The position numbers were made by a program, and so were the translations under genes. Of a stretch of 64,000 nt of DNA, positions 1-12,021 are shown one piece after another. The DNA is from Paraspadella gotoi (taxonomy: Eukaryota > Chaetognatha). The notes below the pieces were generated by a model, which did not search any database, was not told the DNA's origin, and saw nothing but the letters and a program-made list of their open reading frames with translations. Each line of letters begins with the position of its first letter. Within the stretch, counting starts at the first letter, position 1. The DNA is taken from contig CM119263.1 of assembly GCA_051294375.1 (NCBI GenBank), forward strand, positions 2,005,060 to 2,069,059, given 5' to 3'.

Positions 1-1435
1 AGGCCCAGAGAGAGAGAGAGAGATAGATATGAAAAAAAAATTCACAGTTTTAAAGAAAAAATCATTGCTTTGAACTACTTCAAACCTTTCTAATTCAAAA
101 AACGCGACAAAAGATAGGATTTTCACATAATGGTATAAATAATAATTTTTTTATTGCTGGATTAAAGGTTTTTTTAAGGAAAGAAAGAAAATTATAAATC
201 TGATTAACATTTGATGCATGGATATTGTTTCTCTTCTCCTTCACCCTTGGAAAACTTAAAAATAGGGTATTCCCTCTAAAGATTTCATAAAAACTTTATG
301 AAAAAAGGGTCTAACTTCCGGCTATAGTTTTTGAGCAAAAAAAAAATGGTTAATGCCAGTAAAAAATTAACTGATGAAAAAAATTAAATTAGTAATAGGT
401 ATTTAAAAATTAAAACCAGGAATTGTGTTAAATTAGAAAAGTCTCATTAATGAATGAAATTGAAATGAAATTTTGGAATATTAAGTTAAAGTTTAAAGTC
501 CTTTGGCTATTAAAAACGAATCTTTTAAGATGTAATAATTGATAAATATGATGTGGATTTTTTTATGATTATGGATGATAATTCTTTTGTGATAAAGCTG
601 TAAAAACAGAAAAAACCTTAGCAGTCAGAACAGATCAAAAACATTTATAATACATATTAATTGATTATCGAGCACTATTTCCGGTTTGGGACCACGCCCA
701 CTATTGATGAAAAGCCTTTATTGAACATTTTGTCTAAGTACTACTTATTAATAATAATACTAATTGCAGGATAAGTTAATAACAACTACCTAACTTTTCA
801 TTTGTAGTAAAAAAGAAAAATTCCATTAATTTAGTCCACGCCAACTTCCGGTAAATTGTGCGCAGAGTCAAATGCAAAATCTGATTGACGACACCTTGTT
901 AATCGTTTTTAAGCACTTAAAATTATACTAGAAACTGTACAGGATTGTTGAAATTTTCGACTGCATGGTTAAAAAAAAACAGTTGTTAGTGATTAGGCAT
1001 CAGATTAACTTTCTATTTTTTTTCAATTGAAATAGACTGAAGTCTTTTGTTCATCTAGTTCAAAATGAGTGAAAACCTTATTTTTGCATATTATTGAAAA
1101 TTAATTGAGATTGATATTGATTTGTATGAAATGTAAATCGTTGCTATAAGGCTAAACTATTTTCAATTAATAATGTCAAAAAATTATAATCTCTATTAAC
1201 AAAATATATAGTTGAAAATACTCAGTTAACGACTATTGATATTTTTGACTTCCAAATATTTTTTTACTACTTATCAAAAAAAATTTATATTTCCTCATTT
1301 TAAAAAAATTTAATCTTGAATGAAATTTTAGATAGTTCTTTATTTAAGAAGGCATCAATTGCCTACCTCTCACATAGCAGAACTCATGTGACATTGCATG
1401 GCATTATAAGTTATTATTCACTTTTTTTTTAAAAT
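1..1435. other. AT-rich intergenic DNA, no gene seen
   Basis: Apart from a short (AG)n tract at the very start, this stretch is AT-rich with many homopolymer A and T runs. I see no open frame with protein-like composition and no splice-bounded exon. It could be intron or intergenic. Confidence 0.6.
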
Positions 1436-1694
1436 CTCGGATTGTAAATTTGGGATTTTGTATCGAGAAAATGGCGTAATAAAATTTTTAGAAGTAAATA
1501 AATAATTAATTTTTCCAAAAAGAACGATCACGCAAAGAGAGAAAGAGACAGAAAGAGAGATGAGAGAGAGAGAGAAAGAGCTGAACAGACGCTGCAGAGG
1601 CGGACTCGTTTTACTCGTTTACTCGTCGCCAAGTGACGGTGGTGAAAAAAAAGTGAACTAAAAAAAAAATTAGGAGAGAGAGAGAGAGATCTAC
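1436..1694 (+). repeat. Copy of a (GA)n-carrying interspersed repeat
   Basis: The stretch has the order: CTCGGATTGTAAATTTGGGA-like head, TTTTGTATCGAGAAAA, AATTTTTCCAAAAAGAACGA, an AGAGAGAGA-rich core, then GGCGGACTCGTTTTACTCG. The same order recurs near 43.4, 44.8, 45.6, 57.4, 58.8 and 59.7 kb, so it is a dispersed family. It is cut on the right by a gap of N. Confidence 0.7.
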
Positions 1695-1794
1695 NNNNNN
1701 NNNNNNNNNNNNNNNNNNNNNNNNNNNNNNNNNNNNNNNNNNNNNNNNNNNNNNNNNNNNNNNNNNNNNNNNNNNNNNNNNNNNNNNNNNNNNN
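1695..1794. other. Assembly gap, 100 N
   Basis: Exactly 100 N, the usual length for a gap of unknown size. It follows directly on an (AG)n tract. Confidence 0.95.
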
Positions 1795-2850
1795 TCCGTT
1801 GATCATCTTTAGTGATTCTATAGACTCAGCTTGTTACAGCCCTCACCCTTCCCTTGAGATATCTTCTTCTTGTTCCAGTTTTCCTCGTCTTTTAACAGCT
1901 CCCATTCCACTATCTCCAGGGTACTCTTACGCACGTGCAACGAATTCTTCCGTGCCCCACTTCTTGTTCTTATGAACAACTGTGAGGATTCGACCTAACA
2001 TTTCTGTAAATGGCTTGTGGGGTCGGATAGAAACAGATCCGCGGACTGACCGAATACTTTTAACTTTTTTTTCACTCAAGACAACAAAGATAGATGATAT
2101 CGTCTGGGTTCATCCTCTAGAAATTTGAAGTCCCGTCGCATGCACCATCTTCGCACATTTTCCCACTATTTGACCTAGTTTCGAAGAACTTGATCTGCCT
2201 ACTAACGTTCTCTCTCCCGTTCTTCCTTTTATATCTGCTTGAGTAACAGAGCAGCTATTTAGCGAAATTGACGCAGCATGTACGCCCATTTTCTCATTGA
2301 TACACACCAGTTCATCAATTGCTCTAGCTCCATAGCTCATTTGAATCTACCACCAGATCCAAAACACTCCTGTTGTCCGGCGTTCTCCCTTCAATCATCT
2401 TTCCAGACTGTGTGCCACTTGAAAATCGGCCCCCTATTTACCGCAAGCAGTGTGCTCACATCCTTTGGGCCCCACCTCATGTGTCTGTTCGAGCGATTCT
2501 CAAGTTTCGTTTCCTCTATTTTCTATTAAACACGTTTCCCCCTTCTTCTCCACTGGCGATATGTATACAGATCGCACTGAGCGGTTATCTGACTCTAGGC
2601 TTGATTTTTGCACAGACGCCGTCATGCTTCTTTGGTCCTCGCGAAAAACGCCCTTTCTTTTTGGCCTCTCTCTCTCGCTCCTCCATTTCTCAGTTGCTCA
2701 TCGGTTCTCTTCAACAGATCCCTGCCTTGTTTGAGGCTGTTATTACAACAGCTGGTCTCAATCCCTGTCCCAATCCATAGTACGTTCTCCACGTGCGTAC
2801 GTGCGTCTTCTCTGCACCATTCATATCTCTCTGCTTTATAAAGTATGCTC
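1795..2850 (-). pseudogene. Non-repetitive segment with broken open frames
   Basis: About 1 kb of balanced base composition and free of microsatellites, unlike both flanks. On the minus strand, protein-like stretches (2622-2852 and 2110-2340) sit in different frames and are interrupted by stops. This is what a decayed gene or a mobile-element relic would look like. I do not recognise any family. It may equally be unique non-coding DNA in which short frames are open by chance. Confidence 0.25.
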
Positions 2851-2974
2851 ACAAAATACCCATCTCTCTCTATTCCACTGAGAGTACGCTGGCGTAAGAG
2901 GAAGTTTGCTATTTGGAGTCAAACTGTTTGGAGTGTCATTAAAAGCCGCGGAAAGATGGCAGACGGAGACGTGA

Positions 2975-3027
2975 TATTCGTCGTTGTCGTCGTCGTCGTT
3001 GTTGTCGTCGTTGTTGTCGTCCTCGTC
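2975..3027. repeat. (GTC/GTT)n trinucleotide tract
   Basis: Interrupted GTC/GTT repeat. Two more short simple repeats follow: (CTGT)n at about 3131-3154 and (GTC)n at about 3265-3281. Open frames across it only reflect the repeat. Confidence 0.85.
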
Positions 3028-3507
3028 TTTTTTAAAGTTGTTCGGATTTATTACCAAATTTAACACAAGAATGCGAGAACAAATGTTTTACTTCGAGTTT
3101 CCCGTAAAATACATTATTATTATGTTGTACTTGTCTGTCTGTCTGTCTGTCTGTCCAACAAAGAAAACGTCCCAGCTAAACATTTCACTTTTAAACGAAA
3201 AGAAAGCATCAAGTTTAATACTTTTCATTTAAAAAGTATAAAATAATTTAGTTTATTTTCAACTTGTCGTCGTCGTCGTCATTTTTTTCATGACTGCAAA
3301 TGATTTTTATAGCTTTTATCGCCAGCGTCTCTTTTCACCTCTTGCTTTATTGCTCTTTTACTTTGCTTCTCTTTTCCCCTTTTGCTTTATAGCTTTTTTA
3401 TCTCTGCTAGTCTTTCTCTGCTTCTCTATTCACATTTTGCTTTATTGCTTTTTTATCCCTGCCTCTCATTCCATGCATCCCTTTCCACTTCTTTTCCTAT
3501 TCGTATA

Positions 3508-4486
3508 CCATGATGGAAAAAAAAGTGTCGCGGTTACTTTCCAGTTAATTTTCAGCATTTTAATATAAGAATCGAAAAATAAAATTTAAATATCAAGAAA
3601 CTTTGGCCTTTTGTGATTTATATAAGCTGTGTCTCATTTATGTATGACAAAAAATACAGGAATTAAAAGAAATAAAAAAAAATGCGTTAAAAGAAATAAA
3701 AGAAAATGCGTTGTCCAAAAAAATTTTTCCTTCATTTTTATCTTTTTTATATCTATACTTTTTATTTATACTTATTTCTGGTTCTTTTTTATTATTTTTT
3801 GAGTTTAACCAATACTATTAAAAATCCCTGACTTTTCTCTGTCTCATGTCAAATGGTTATTGCATTATCTCCATTAAGATAGATTCAGGGATGAATCTTA
3901 ATTCATATGTCAAAAAAAGAGCAATATTAAAAATACATTGATGCTGTAAATATTACAGAATATTATTTTTAAATTGTAAAGTATCAATAAAAGTTAAAAG
4001 GTTCCGGGTAACCTTTATATAAGCAAAATTATCATTTTTATTTACCTTTGGATGTATTATCAGAATCAAGTATCAAACAAGTCCAAAAATAAAAAAATAA
4101 AAATTTTGTTGAAGTGAAAGACAATGAATTATCACATTATGCAGCAACAACTCAAGCCTGGTTTACTTTATAGCGGATCAATCTTTTTCACTGCTTGCTA
4201 AGGACCATTTTTGCCCCAAATCTGATACAAAAATATCATGTCAGAGATATAATTTTAACAATAATTTGAGTAGTTCTCTCAATCAAAAAGAAGTGAAAAC
4301 AGAGACAACCTCTTTTGGAAGAATTTGAATGTATTGATTAATTTAATGCTGTTGAAAAATAATCATTTTATTCAGTCTTAGGGAGGTTATATTACCTATT
4401 AAAACTTATTTATTAGCCAAAAAATATATTTGACAATAAAATTAACTGGCTTTTCCAAACCGCGACACTTTTTTTTTCCATCATGG
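3508..4486. mobile_element. MITE-like DNA transposon, TA target site, 28-29 bp inverted ends
   Basis: The left end (3508-3535) starts CCATGATGGAAAAAAAAGTG and runs into TCGCGGTT. The right end (4458-4486) is its reverse complement apart from one extra T in the homopolymer. Both ends are bordered by TA (3506-3507 and 4487-4488). A TA duplication with perfect terminal inverted repeats is the hallmark of Tc1/mariner-type elements. The 979-bp interior is AT-rich and holds no transposase frame, so this would be a non-autonomous copy. No second copy was noticed in the window. Confidence 0.75.
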
Positions 4487-4674
4487 TAGAATAACATTTA
4501 TTTTTTCCCTTTAAAAATCGATAATCACTAAAATTTAGATTCTTATCTTTATTTTTTAAAATTATACAACTTTCTGTGGTGGCACGTTATTAGAGAAATA
4601 ATATTTCCTTTCAAATTCTTATTTCCCAATTTTTTCTCTCGAGTTTCAAATTACCACGATTTTCTGCTCCAAAA

Positions 4675-4760
4675 CAAACATTGCGGCGGCAGCGGCAGGG
4701 GCGGCGGCGGCAGGGGCGGCGGCGATGGCGGCGGCGGCGTTAGAAAGCGAACGTTGACCC
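4675..4760 (+). promoter_or_regulatory. GC-rich (GGC)n patch, possible gene start
   Basis: A short GGC-rich patch stands out in AT-rich DNA. It contains an ATG at 4725 followed by four Ala codons and LESE, then CGTTGA. The frame ends there unless a splice donor (GT at 4753) is used. It could be a CpG-rich promoter with a very short first coding exon, or only a GC microsatellite. Confidence 0.2.
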
Positions 4761-5074
4761 CGGGATTTCTTCTCGTCACCAAACACTTTTTATTTGCACT
4801 CATTTTCTCTGAGTTGAGTCGGTAGGCGAAAGAGGGAGAAGCATTTCTCAGTGAACCCTACTTTTTCTCAAATTCACAGCTCAAAGGTTTTTACAAACTC
4901 ATCCAACATATCGGAGATCCTACTTTATTAACTTACCATCAGCAAAGTCCTGTTTTCTCTTACCTACTTTTTCTCTATCCTATTCCTCACCTTTTACTCG
5001 CCCCACCTCCGCCATCCCCATTTCACGCCCTGAGACAAAGCCGCGTCCCAAAACCCATTTTCTCTTACCTCACA

Positions 5075-5107
<33 letters not shown>

Positions 5108-5206
5108 TCTCTTCCTTTTCCTCCTCTCTTTCAATCAAATGCGCTCGGTTAAGATATTTTCTTGTCAACAAAAACCATCAGAAACTCAATTACATCCTCA
5201 TCGCAG

Positions 5207-5258
5207 AATCGAAAGCGGTATGGCGCTTATGGTGGTTATGGGCAGAGGCGCGTAGAAG
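5207..5258 (+). CDS. Possible 52-nt internal exon rich in Gly and Tyr
   Basis: The acceptor CATCCTCATCGCAG precedes position 5207 and the donor G|GTAACT follows 5258. In one open frame the 52 nt encode NRKRYGAYGGYGQRRVE plus one base, a composition typical of Gly/Tyr-rich low-complexity regions of RNA-binding proteins. A second frame is also open. No partner exons were identified, so it remains an isolated guess based on splice signals and composition. Confidence 0.22.
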
Positions 5259-5944
5259 GTAACTTGACAATCTCCACCAAGCTTAAGAGACCGGATTTTA
5301 TTGGCTAAAGAATTTAATGTTTCTTGTGAGAAAAGTCAACTAACTCACTCAATGAGACATCTATTTCCTGCAAAAGGCAGAAAAGTACTCAAAATCAAAT
5401 TAATTTTACATTAAGCCTAATTATAATGAGTTAATCTATTTAGTCCATGTACTATGATAATTGAGAAGTTATTTTGGATTTGAAGAGGGGCCCCTCGATT
5501 TCTCCACACGCCCCTGGTTTCGAATTTTGTTTTATGGTGGTCGGGTCCGTTAAGGAGTTCACGATGGTTCAAATCGTTCATGACGCTTATTTTATGGTGG
5601 ACAGAATGATATATATACAAACGGTGATTAAATTGTTAATGTTTAATGTTTATGTCGCTATCGATTTTGGAGACAGATAACGACGCCCGGGATGTGGTTA
5701 GCGATTCTTCGGTTATTTGAAAAACGTTTTCGTTGATGGCAACGAAAATAATATTTATTAAGCGTCTCTCTCTCGCGGCGGAGGAGATATTCAGGTCACG
5801 AAGCCGAAGCTTAAGCCAACGCCTCAGCCCGACAGACCGACGGACCGACAGCCCTAAGCCGACGTCTCAGCCTAATCCCTTCGTTATCAAATTTTGTCTT
5901 CGCGTCTCCTTTAAGAGACTTTCTCTTCTCTGCCAAAATACGAT

Positions 5945-6175
5945 CCGCCATCTGGTGAGAAGTTTCATTTTATGGCCCCATCTGCTGAGGAGGTTTAAAA
6001 CGTTGCCAATTTACTGAGGCGTTTCATATCATTATTCATCTGATGAAGAGTTGGAATTCTCTCCTATCCCATATGCTGACGATTGGAAAATTGTTACCAT
6101 CCGCTGAGGAGTTTTTATTTGTTTGCCCATCTGCCAAGGTGGCGTTTCTGCCATCTCTGAATCCACTCGGAGTCG
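5945..6175. repeat. Degenerate repeat built on CCATCTGCTGAGGAG
   Basis: Variants of CCATCTGCTGAGGAG recur irregularly at roughly 30-45 bp spacing (CCATCTGGTGAGAAG, CATCTGATGAAGAG, CATATGCTGACGA, CATCCGCTGAGGAG, CATCTGCCAAGGTGG). It reads as an old, diverged minisatellite. Confidence 0.5.
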
Positions 6176-6208
6176 TTCTCTCATTTCGCAATCAATTTTG
6201 TCGACGGG

Positions 6209-6254
6209 TCACGTGACTCAGGATGATTTGATCGATCGGGTGAATCGATCGAAT
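6209..6254. promoter_or_regulatory. E-box TCACGTGA and nearby GATCGATCG palindromes
   Basis: TCACGTGA at 6209-6216 matches the palindromic bHLH-zip site. It is followed by GATCGATCG and AATCGATCGAAT motifs. Function is not shown; such 8-mers occur by chance. Confidence 0.2.
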
Positions 6255-6879
6255 CTCACAAAAATTATTCTCAAAACGTGATAAGAATTTCCTTTTTTTT
6301 TTCTTTTACTAAACTCATTAAATTTTCTTTAACAAAGTCAAAGATTAAATATTCTCGTTAAAATCTCTTTTGAATTTTTCTTCGCGTTGGCTTTTGTTTC
6401 TAAAAAAAAAAATATTATCTTTCCCTTTTGTTATTTTCTCTTTTACATCACGCGCCCTTTTATCTCTCCAGTCTCCACGAGCGCCATCTTTTCGATTCAC
6501 CGCCTCCGCGAGATCTTGAGTTACGATCGACGACAGATGATGAGTTGTATTTCATTCTGGACGAACGCAATTCGCGAGCGAGAGGAAAAGAGGAGAGTGA
6601 AAAGTGAGTTTTAAGGGGAGACCGACGAACGACGAACGGCGATCAACAACTGGCTACCGACGACGAAGAAATAAATGATGTCGACTCTAGCAACTGAGAA
6701 AACAAAAAAAGAGAAGCAATCATAGAAACAAACAAAGAAAAAAAAACAATTAATCAATCAATCAGTCCGAAGAACCATTTCACAAAACAAGTAAATGAAA
6801 TAAGACAAAAAAATAAATAAAACAAAAAGAGAAAAAAAAAATCAATAAACGTGTAGAAAACAAAAATAACGGAAAAATA

Positions 6880-7037
6880 AAGATTTAAATAATTAAATAA
6901 CTTACTAAATAATTGAATAAATAAGTAACTTACTAAATAAATAAATAAATAACTTACTAAATAAATAAATAAATAAATAAATAACTTACTAAATAAATAA
7001 ACTAATAAATAAATAAATAAATAAATAAATAAATACA

Positions 7038-7136
<99 letters not shown>

Positions 7137-7155
7137 ATTAATTAATTAATTAATA
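6880..7155. repeat. (AAAT)n array with a higher-order start
   Basis: From about 6890 the AAAT array is interrupted several times by AACTTACT, giving a loose higher-order unit. From 7010 it becomes a nearly pure AAAT run and ends in TTAATTAATTAA. The frames reading IYLF or NK on either strand are products of the repeat. Confidence 0.9.
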
Positions 7156-7207
7156 TAAAAATAATTAATTAATTCCGCTAACCTCCCCTTAAAAACTCCC
7201 CACTCAC

Positions 7208-7400
7208 GTCTTTGACGGTTTGTCCTTGTAGAAAGAGTCGTGGTCCTTAAATTCCAGGATCTTTCTTCCCCTGAAATGTTCGGTGACCCAATGCTTGTTG
7301 GCCGCGTCGATGAGCGGCCGCGTGTCCTTCATCCACGCTCCCCAGAATGTCTTGGAGTTGCGTTGGAAGACGGGGGTGCCGACGCGGCGGAGACGGCAAT
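7208..7400 (-). CDS. Olfactomedin-domain exon
   Basis: Reading down the minus strand, the acceptor has a pyrimidine tract and CCCCCAAG before position 7400. The donor AAGAC|GTGAGT follows 7208. The 193-nt exon has phase 1 at its start and phase 2 at its end. It encodes the opening of an olfactomedin (OLF) domain: a Cys at the second residue, then RRVGTPVFQ, the hallmark FWGAWMKD, WVTEHFRGRKILEF and KPSK. The Cys, GAWMKD and KPSK features are typical of the family, whose members are secreted or membrane-tethered extracellular proteins. The rest of the OLF domain (about 250 residues in all) was not found at lower coordinates, so the gene is partial here. Downstream exons may lie outside the window or in unassembled DNA. 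Which OLF subfamily is unclear. Confidence 0.85.
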
Positions 7401-7624
7401 CTTGGGGGAGTGGGAGAGGGGCATTGAGAAATGAGGAAGTTGAAGGGGATGGGGGAAGAGGGAAGAAAGAAATTAAAAGAGAGATTGGGTCGTGGGGAGA
7501 TAGGAAAGGAGGGAGAAAGATAAATATGGGAAGTAAATAAAAAAAAAATAAAAAAAGAAGGAAAGAGAAACTTTAAAAAGTGGATCTGGAGAAAGGAGAA
7601 AAAGAAGAGAAAGAAAAAAAGAAG

Positions 7625-7626
7625 AT

Positions 7627-7717
<91 letters not shown>

Positions 7718-7718
7718 A
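7625..7718. repeat. (GAAA)n microsatellite
   Basis: Nearly pure GAAA run. A second, interrupted run lies at 7808-7968, so the unique segment 7733-7808 is embedded between two such tracts. Confidence 0.95.
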
Positions 7719-7732
7719 TAAAAGAGCGAATC

Positions 7733-7808
7733 CACAATGCTGGCCGTCGTCGCTCCTGCAACCAATTGATTGCAGTCGTCAGAAAATCGTTGGCGACTCT
7801 TATGTTAA
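7733..7808 (+). repeat. Inverted copy of 12103-12190
   Basis: The stretch AATCCACAATGCTG...GCTCCTGCAACCAATTGATT...GACTCTTATGTT appears in reverse complement at 12103-12190 with a few indels, 4.4 kb away. Both copies sit between GAAA/TTTC microsatellites. It could be the arms of a larger inverted duplication or two copies of a dispersed repeat. At the distal copy it lies directly upstream of a possible signal-peptide ATG. Confidence 0.75.
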
Positions 7809-7840
7809 AGAAAAAAGGAAAAAAGAAAGAAAGAAAGAAA

Positions 7841-7874
<34 letters not shown>

Positions 7875-7912
7875 AAGAAAAAAAGATAGAAAGAAAAAAA
7901 GAAAGAAAAAAA

Positions 7913-7960
<48 letters not shown>

Positions 7961-8283
7961 AAAAGAAAGCTAATGATAATCTAGATGCTAAAATCGGTGA
8001 CCAATTTGCTTTAAGTTTACGTTAAATGCTTTTTGTATTTAGGTATATATTTACTGACAGAGCAAATACTAAAACAAGAATAACAACGACAACCGAAGTT
8101 GAATATCCGATGACACGAAAAACGAGCTGACTAATCCTGTTGTGATTAGGAACAACAACAACAACAGAAACAACAAGGCCTTCTTCTCTTGTTAATTTCC
8201 TTTAATGACAACTGGACGACGATGACGACGACGACGACGTTACAAATACGAACTCTAATCGAATTCTGAGTATGCTCCTCTCA

Positions 8284-8287
8284 CACA

Positions 8288-8338
<51 letters not shown>

Positions 8339-8356
8339 CTCTCTCCTCTCTCCTCT
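8284..8356. repeat. (CT)n microsatellite
   Basis: Interrupted CT run, followed from 8448 by a GA run on the same strand. Confidence 0.95.
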
Positions 8357-8445
8357 TTCTCTTCGTCTCTCCCTCTTGCCTCTAATTAACACTCTCGGGA
8401 GTAGAAAATGGTTCGGTAAAACAGAATAAAACGGAGGAGAGCGAA

Positions 8446-8447
<2 letters not shown>

Positions 8448-8514
<67 letters not shown>

Positions 8515-8646
8515 AGGAAGAAGAGAGAGAGAGCGTGAGTCAGGTGGCGGGGATCGAGCGTCTTATTAACGAAAACCCCCTAGAAAATTATATCACAAGA
8601 AACTTGACAATCGAAAGTCGAGGCGTCGTTGTTGTCGTCGTTGTCT

Positions 8647-8727
<81 letters not shown>

Positions 8728-8845
8728 AGAGAGCGTGAGTCAGGTGGCGGGGATCGAGCGTCTTATTAACGAAAACCCCTAGAAAATTATATCACAAGAA
8801 ACTTGACAATCGAAAGTCGAGGCGTCGTTGTTGTCGTCGTTGTCT

Positions 8846-8927
<82 letters not shown>

Positions 8928-9003
8928 GGAAGAGAGAGAGAGAGAGAGAGAAGAGAGAGATAAAGAGAGATAGAGATAAAGAGAGAGGGAAAGAGAGTGA
9001 GAG
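8448..9003. repeat. (GA)n field with a duplicated 115-bp spacer
   Basis: GA runs separate two near-identical spacers, about 8533-8651 and 8733-8849. Each starts GCGTGAGTCAGGTGGCGGGG and ends in GTCGTTGTTGTCGTCGTTGT. The unit is therefore a tandem duplication of about 200 bp (spacer plus GA tract). Arg-Glu frames here are repeat translations. Confidence 0.9.
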
Positions 9004-9059
9004 AATAAATTTGTTATTAAATTTAGCAAATGTATATACATATACATGTATTTTTTCAA

Positions 9060-11340
9060 AATGTATTTTGTATCAAATTAACCGTCGCTGGATATAACCA
9101 TATTAACCAAATTAACCGCCATCGGCTAGATATAACGCATATTATGACCCAAATTAACCGTCGCCTAGATATAACCATGAGTTGACACAAATTAACGCAT
9201 GGCCCTAGATATAACCATATAGACCAATATTAAGCGTCGCTAGATATAAACCTGATATTAACACAAATTAACGCCTCGCCTGAGATTAACGCAATATTAA
9301 CACAAAGTTAACCGGTACGCTGATATAACCCATATAACCAAAATTAACCCGTGCGCTAGATGTAACCAGAGTTCAACTAAATAAACCGTCCGCTTAGATA
9401 TAACCCATATTAACCAAATTAACCGTCGGTACCATTGACATTAACGCATCTATATAACCATATTAACCAAATAACCGTCGCTTGAGCTATCATATTACCA
9501 TATTTAACCCGTGGCTAGACTATACACCATATTAACCAATAATTACCCGTCGCTAGATATAACATTATTAACCAAATTAAACGCGTAGCTAGGATATACA
9601 CCATGATAACATAAATTACCCGTCGGCCTAGATATAACCACTATTACACAAATTAACCGTCGTGTAGATATAACATATTAACCAAATTAACCGTCGCCTA
9701 GATATAACCATATTAACCCAAATTAACGCGCTAGAGTATAACCATATAACCAAATTAACGTACGTGAATATAACCCATATTAACCAAATTAAACGTCGCT
9801 AGATATAACCATATAACCAAATTAACCGTCGCTGATATAACCTATTAACCAAATTAACCGTCGCTAGATATAACCATATTAACACAATTAACCATTCGCC
9901 TGGATATAACCATATTAACCAAATAACCGTGGCTAGATATAAACCATATTAACCAAAATTAACCGTCGCTAATATAACCATATTAACCAAATTAACCGTC
10001 TGGCTAGATATAACCATATTAACCAAATTAACCGTCGCTAGATATAACCATACTTAACCCAAATTAACCGTGCGCTAGATATAACCATATTAACCAAATT
10101 AACCGTCGCTAGATTTATAACTGCATTATTACCAAATAACCGTCGCATGCGACCTTATAACCCATATATAACCAAATTAACCGTCGCTGGTACCATATTA
10201 ACCAATAACCGGCTGATATACCTTTAACCAAATTAACGCTCGCTAGATATAACCATAATTAACAAATTAACCGCTCGCTAGACTACTCAACCCAATATTA
10301 ACCAAATAACCGTCGCTAGATATAACCATTATTAACCAAATTAACCGTCCGCTGGAATATAACCATATACCAAATTACCGTGGCTAGATATAACCATATA
10401 ACCAAATTAACCGTCGCTAGATATACCATATTAACCAAATTAACCGTCGCTAATGATCCAATAACCATTATTTAATCAAACCATAAACGCGAATTACCGC
10501 TCGCCGACATATAACCACAATTAACCTGCCTTATATCAATATCAATATACTCCGTAGCTAGATAACTAACTCATATTAACCACATAATACCCGTCGCCCT
10601 AAAATATAAACTCATATTAACCGAAATTAACCGTGGCTACTTATATACTATACCACTTATTAACCCAAAATTAACCGTCGCTGAGATATAAACCATATCT
10701 ACACCAACCAAATTGAACGTGGCTAGACTGCATAACCATATTAACCTAAATTAACCGTCGCTACGATAATAACCCATATAACCAAATATAAGGTCCAATA
10801 ACCATATACAATTAACCTGTCGCTGGATCATAACCATATTAAACCAAATCTAACTGTGCTAATATCAACCCAATCATTAACCAAATTAACGTCGCTACAA
10901 TCTATAACCATATTAACCCAAATCTAAACCGCTGCTAGATATACACCATATTAACCACAATTATAGTAGTCCTCATAGCATATTAACCCCATATTAACCA
11001 AATTACCCGCGCTCCAGCATATAACCAACTCAATCCAAATTAAACCGTCGCTGTCGAATTACCTATAACCTATATCTAACCAAATTAACCGGTCGCTGCG
11101 ACTCATACACCATATTAACCAAATTAACCCGTCGCTATGGATATACCATATTAACCCATAGCCATTAACCGTCGCCCTGATATAAACCATATTCAACTAA
11201 AATTAACCGTCGGTTAACCATATTAACATTAATCGGCTAATAATAGAGCCATATTAACCAAATCTAACCGTCGTCTAGCACTCTATCAACCATAATTAAC
11301 TCAAATTAACCGTCGCTAGATATAACCATATTAACCAAGG
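9060..11340. repeat. 34-bp tandem satellite, about 2.3 kb
   Basis: The unit contains AACCGTCGCTAGATATAACC followed by ATATTAACCAAATT. Roughly 65 units are present by length. Base substitutions are rare but single-base insertions and deletions occur in almost every unit, a pattern typical of unpolished long-read sequence rather than of mutational decay. No coding frame. Confidence 0.95.
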
Positions 11341-11487
11341 GTTCGGAAAACTGGTTACATCACGAAATCTCACGAAATGTCATTCGCTTTCCCCATCGTC
11401 CTGACTTAAAATGGAAACTCGTTTTACGAATGCACGTGAAGAGATCGTCGCCGTGAGAAAAAACTCATTCTTTTGTTGGTCCACTAA

Positions 11488-11580
11488 CCGTTACCACTCC
11501 CTACCACTCCCTACCTCTTTCTACCACTCCCTATCACGCCCTTCCACTCCCTACCGCTCTCTACCGCTCTCTACCGCTCA
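11488..11580. repeat. 10-11 bp repeat, CTACCACTCC and CTACCGCTCT
   Basis: About nine units of CTACCACTCC, TTCCACTCCC and CTACCGCTCT variants, followed by a TTTC-rich tract leading into a gap. Confidence 0.7.
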
Positions 11581-11681
11581 CGAGGTCGTCTTTCTTTCTT
11601 AAGAATATTTCTGTTCTTTTCACTCTTTCCTTTTTTCTTTCTTTTTTCTTTCTTTCTTTCCTTCTTTCTTTCTTTCTTTCT

Positions 11682-11813
11682 NNNNNNNNNNNNNNNNNNN
11701 NNNNNNNNNNNNNNNNNNNNNNNNNNNNNNNNNNNNNNNNNNNNNNNNNNNNNNNNNNNNNNNNNNNNNNNNNNNNNNNNNNNNNNNNNNNNNNNNNNNN
11801 NNNNNNNNNNNNN
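11682..11813. other. Assembly gap, 132 N
   Basis: Gap inside a TTTC/GAAA-rich tract. Its odd length suggests an estimated rather than an arbitrary gap size. Confidence 0.95.
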
Positions 11814-12021
11814 AAAACAAGACAGAGCCAGAAAGCTGACAGAGAAGGATACCAGAAAGAAAAGAAAGAATAAGAGAGGAGAAAGAAGAGGAAGAAGCAA
11901 CGACGCAAAGAATCTTCTTCCCACAAACACTGCGAGCCACATTGTCGTACTTTTCTCATTCGTAAGCCTCGTGAGTTCCGGGAGAGATCTCGACGGGAGG
12001 TGAGGCAAAGAGGTAAGTCAC

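Noticed and set aside
3290-3568. Hydrophobic plus-strand frame resembling a multi-pass membrane protein
   Set aside because: T-rich DNA gives Phe/Leu codons automatically; the 3' part overlaps the inverted end of the MITE.
7573-7984. Lys-Glu-Arg or FLSFFLSF frames of up to 170 codons
   Set aside because: Translations of (GAAA)n/(TTTC)n tetranucleotides.
8448-9097. Many Arg-Glu or Ser-Leu repeat proteins here and throughout the window
   Set aside because: Direct translations of (GA)n/(CT)n microsatellites, not RS-domain or coiled-coil proteins.
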